Shown: positions 11,990 through 13,526 of the stretch, one piece after another | Numbering within the stretch: the first letter of the stretch is position 1 | How the letters are laid out: each line of letters starts with the position of its first letter | DNA from: Candidatus Cloacimonadota bacterium | Lineage (GTDB): Bacteria > Cloacimonadota > Cloacimonadia > Cloacimonadales > TCS61 | NCBI GenBank assembly: GCA_014382915.1 | Contig: JACNIV010000160.1 | Coordinates: 8,017 to 21,542 of the forward strand | Length of the DNA: 13,526 nt | Direction of reading: 5' to 3' | Made by a program: the position numbers and the translations under genes | The notes under the pieces: model-generated | The model's database searches: none | Seen by the model: the letters and a program-made list of their open reading frames with translations, nothing else | What the model was told of the DNA's origin: nothing

Positions 11990-13526
11990 ATGTACGGAAG
12001 AACAATTTCGTATGCTATTCAGGGGATCGATGCCCAGCAAATAACAGTAGAAGCAGATGTTAAAGGTGGATTATATAAATTCAACATTGTAGGATTGCCA
12101 TCTAATTCTGTGAAGGAAAGCCGGGATAGAGTATCGGCGGCGATAAAGAATTCCGGTTTTCGTTTTCCCACTCATCGTTATACAGTAAACCTGGCTCCGG
12201 CAGACATTAAGAAGGATGGAGTTGCACTCGATCTGCCCACGTCTCTGGCTTTGATCCAGGCTTTACATCAGATAAAAACAACAAAGATGGAAAAATACGC
12301 GCTTATTGGCGAAATGTCTCTGGATGGTGCTTTGCGTCCTGTTCGTGGAGTACTTCCCATTGCCGTTGCCTGCTGGAAAGATGGCATGGACGGTCTTATA
12401 TTACCTTATGAAAATGCACGGGAAGCTGCAGTTATAGAAGAACTTAATGTTTACCCGGCTACATCTCTAAATGAGGTTGTAAACTTTCTGGAAGATAAGA
12501 TCGAGATCGAACCGTTCAAAGTTAATATAGAAGAAATCTTTAAAATATTAAATGAGAGTCCGGTGGATATGTACGATGTGAAAGGACAATTCCATGTGAA
12601 AAGAGCTTTGGAGGTTGCTGCTGCCGGTGGGCATAATGTTCTCATGATCGGTCCTCCCGGTTCCGGGAAAACCATGTTAGCACGCAGGATTCCAACGATA
12701 TTACCCGAATTAACCCTGGAAGAATCTTTGGAAACTACAAAAATTCATTCGGTTGCCGGTTTCATTAACAGCAGGCAGGGAATAGTTGCAGAACGGCCTT
12801 TCCGCTCTCCGCATCATACTATCAGTGATGTAGCTCTCATTGGTGGTGGAAGTTATCCAAAGCCTGGCGAAGTTTCTCTTTCTCACAACGGAGTTCTTTT
12901 CCTGGATGAATTACCAGAATTTAAAAAATCTGTTCTGGAAGTTCTACGCCAACCCCTGGAAGATGAAGTTGTAACAATCTCACGAGCAACCCAAAGCCTG
13001 GAATTCCCTGCCAAATTTATGATGGTTGCTTCCATGAATCCCTGCCCATGCGGTTATTTTGGCAGTAATGTGGAAAGCCATACCTGCTCCTGTCCCATTG
13101 CCAATATTCAGCGTTACCGTTCCCGGATATCCGGTCCGCTGCTGGATAGAATAGATATTCATGTGGAAGTGCCTGCTGTAAAATATGAGGAACTCAGCGG
13201 ACTTCCCACCGGGGAAAAATCAATCGATATCCGTAAGCGGGTTAATAAATCCAGGGATATACAACTGGAACGTTTTAAGAAAGAAAAGATCTACAGTAAT
13301 TCTCAGATGAATCCCAAACAGATACGCAAACATTGCCAATTGGATGAGGATAGTAAGAACATTCTGAAAATGGCAATGGATAAAATGGGACTTTCCGCCC
13401 GAGCTTACGACCGCATCCTGAAAGTGTCACGCACAATTGCCGATCTGGAAGGTAACGAAAAAATTACGGTAGCTCACATCAGTGAAGCAGTACAATACAG
13501 AAGTCTGGACAGGAAGTTCTGGGAGT
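11990..13526 (+). CDS. comM: ComM/YifB family Mg-chelatase-like AAA+ ATPase (3' end cut by window)
   Basis: The frame is open from the ATG at 11990 (GAGGAG 6 nt upstream) to the window edge, giving 512 residues without a stop. The N-terminal ChlI-like domain contains 'FNIVGLPSNSVKESRDRV' and 'VNLAPADIKKDG' (about residues 32-77). The AAA+ core has Walker A 'GPPGSGKT' (221-228), 'RPFRSPHHTISD', and Walker B 'VLFLDELPEF' (from about 301). The family's cysteine motif 'NPCPCGYFG' plus 'CSC' follows, then the sensor/arginine region 'SGPLLDRIDIHVEVP'. The last residues, 'HISEAVQYRSLDRKFWE', match the usual end of the family, so probably only the stop codon is missing. In transformable bacteria ComM is a hexameric helicase that extends branches during integration of taken-up DNA. 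YifB is the same family where no such role is shown. Confidence 0.93.
   Translation, partial: MYGRTISYAIQGIDAQQITVEADVKGGLYKFNIVGLPSNSVKESRDRVSAAIKNSGFRFPTHRYTVNLAPADIKKDGVALDLPTSLALIQALHQIKTTKMEKYALIGEMSLDGALRPVRGVLPIAVACWKDGMDGLILPYENAREAAVIEELNVYPATSLNEVVNFLEDKIEIEPFKVNIEEIFKILNESPVDMYDVKGQFHVKRALEVAAAGGHNVLMIGPPGSGKTMLARRIPTILPELTLEESLETTKIHSVAGFINSRQGIVAERPFRSPHHTISDVALIGGGSYPKPGEVSLSHNGVLFLDELPEFKKSVLEVLRQPLEDEVVTISRATQSLEFPAKFMMVASMNPCPCGYFGSNVESHTCSCPIANIQRYRSRISGPLLDRIDIHVEVPAVKYEELSGLPTGEKSIDIRKRVNKSRDIQLERFKKEKIYSNSQMNPKQIRKHCQLDEDSKNILKMAMDKMGLSARAYDRILKVSRTIADLEGNEKITVAHISEAVQYRSLDRKFWE

Overview
The window looks like chromosomal DNA from a low-to-medium GC member of the FCB superphylum. 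Cloacimonadota is my best guess, by inference only. The support is a secreted lamin-tail-domain protein ending in a FlgD-like/PNPF sorting domain of the type IX secretion kind, purine-rich Shine-Dalgarno sites, and the general base composition. No rRNA, tRNA or CRISPR array was seen.

Layout. (a) 1-112: a short open tail and a small inverted repeat, with no recognisable gene. (b) 113-964, minus strand: two AT-rich genes of unknown function, one a membrane-anchored protein with a beta-propeller-like middle. (c) About 990-1200: a divergent intergenic region packed with hairpins. It holds two 11-bp-stem, 4-nt-loop hairpins in opposite orientation (REP/REPIN-like), then two mutually exclusive stem-loops ending in a T-run. 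(d) 1202-8046, plus strand: a tight co-directional cluster of a stand-alone UvrC-N-like GIY-YIG protein, a receiver-only response regulator, a membrane-anchored HExxH peptidase whose 5' end is out of frame, MazG, a membrane histidine kinase, and the bifunctional NAD(P)HX repair enzyme Nnr. An AT-rich nucleotidyltransferase/HEPN (MntA/HepT-like) toxin-antitoxin pair sits directly after nnr and is followed by a second, truncated copy of the last 61 codons of nnr. (e) 8104-9477: a class III adenylate cyclase with one membrane segment and an outer beta-rich domain. (f) 9576-11969: a 797-aa secreted protein with three lamin-tail-like domains. (g) 11990 to the end: a ComM/YifB AAA+ ATPase, cut by the window edge almost at its C-terminus.

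How the genes may work together. MazG (cleans non-canonical NTPs), Nnr (repairs damaged NAD(P)H) and the UvrC-like protein share a damage-control theme. The kinase and receiver, four genes apart in reading order, probably form one signalling pair. The peptidase lies between them and could belong to an envelope-sensing circuit (inference).

The strongest unusual signal is the insertion at nnr. The toxin-antitoxin pair is flanked by two versions of the nnr 3' end, 188 bp each, that align without gaps at about 85% nucleotide identity. Most of the differences are synonymous. This is what one expects if the module arrived carrying a related strain's nnr 3' end, which now completes the gene, while the displaced resident end remains downstream as a relic.
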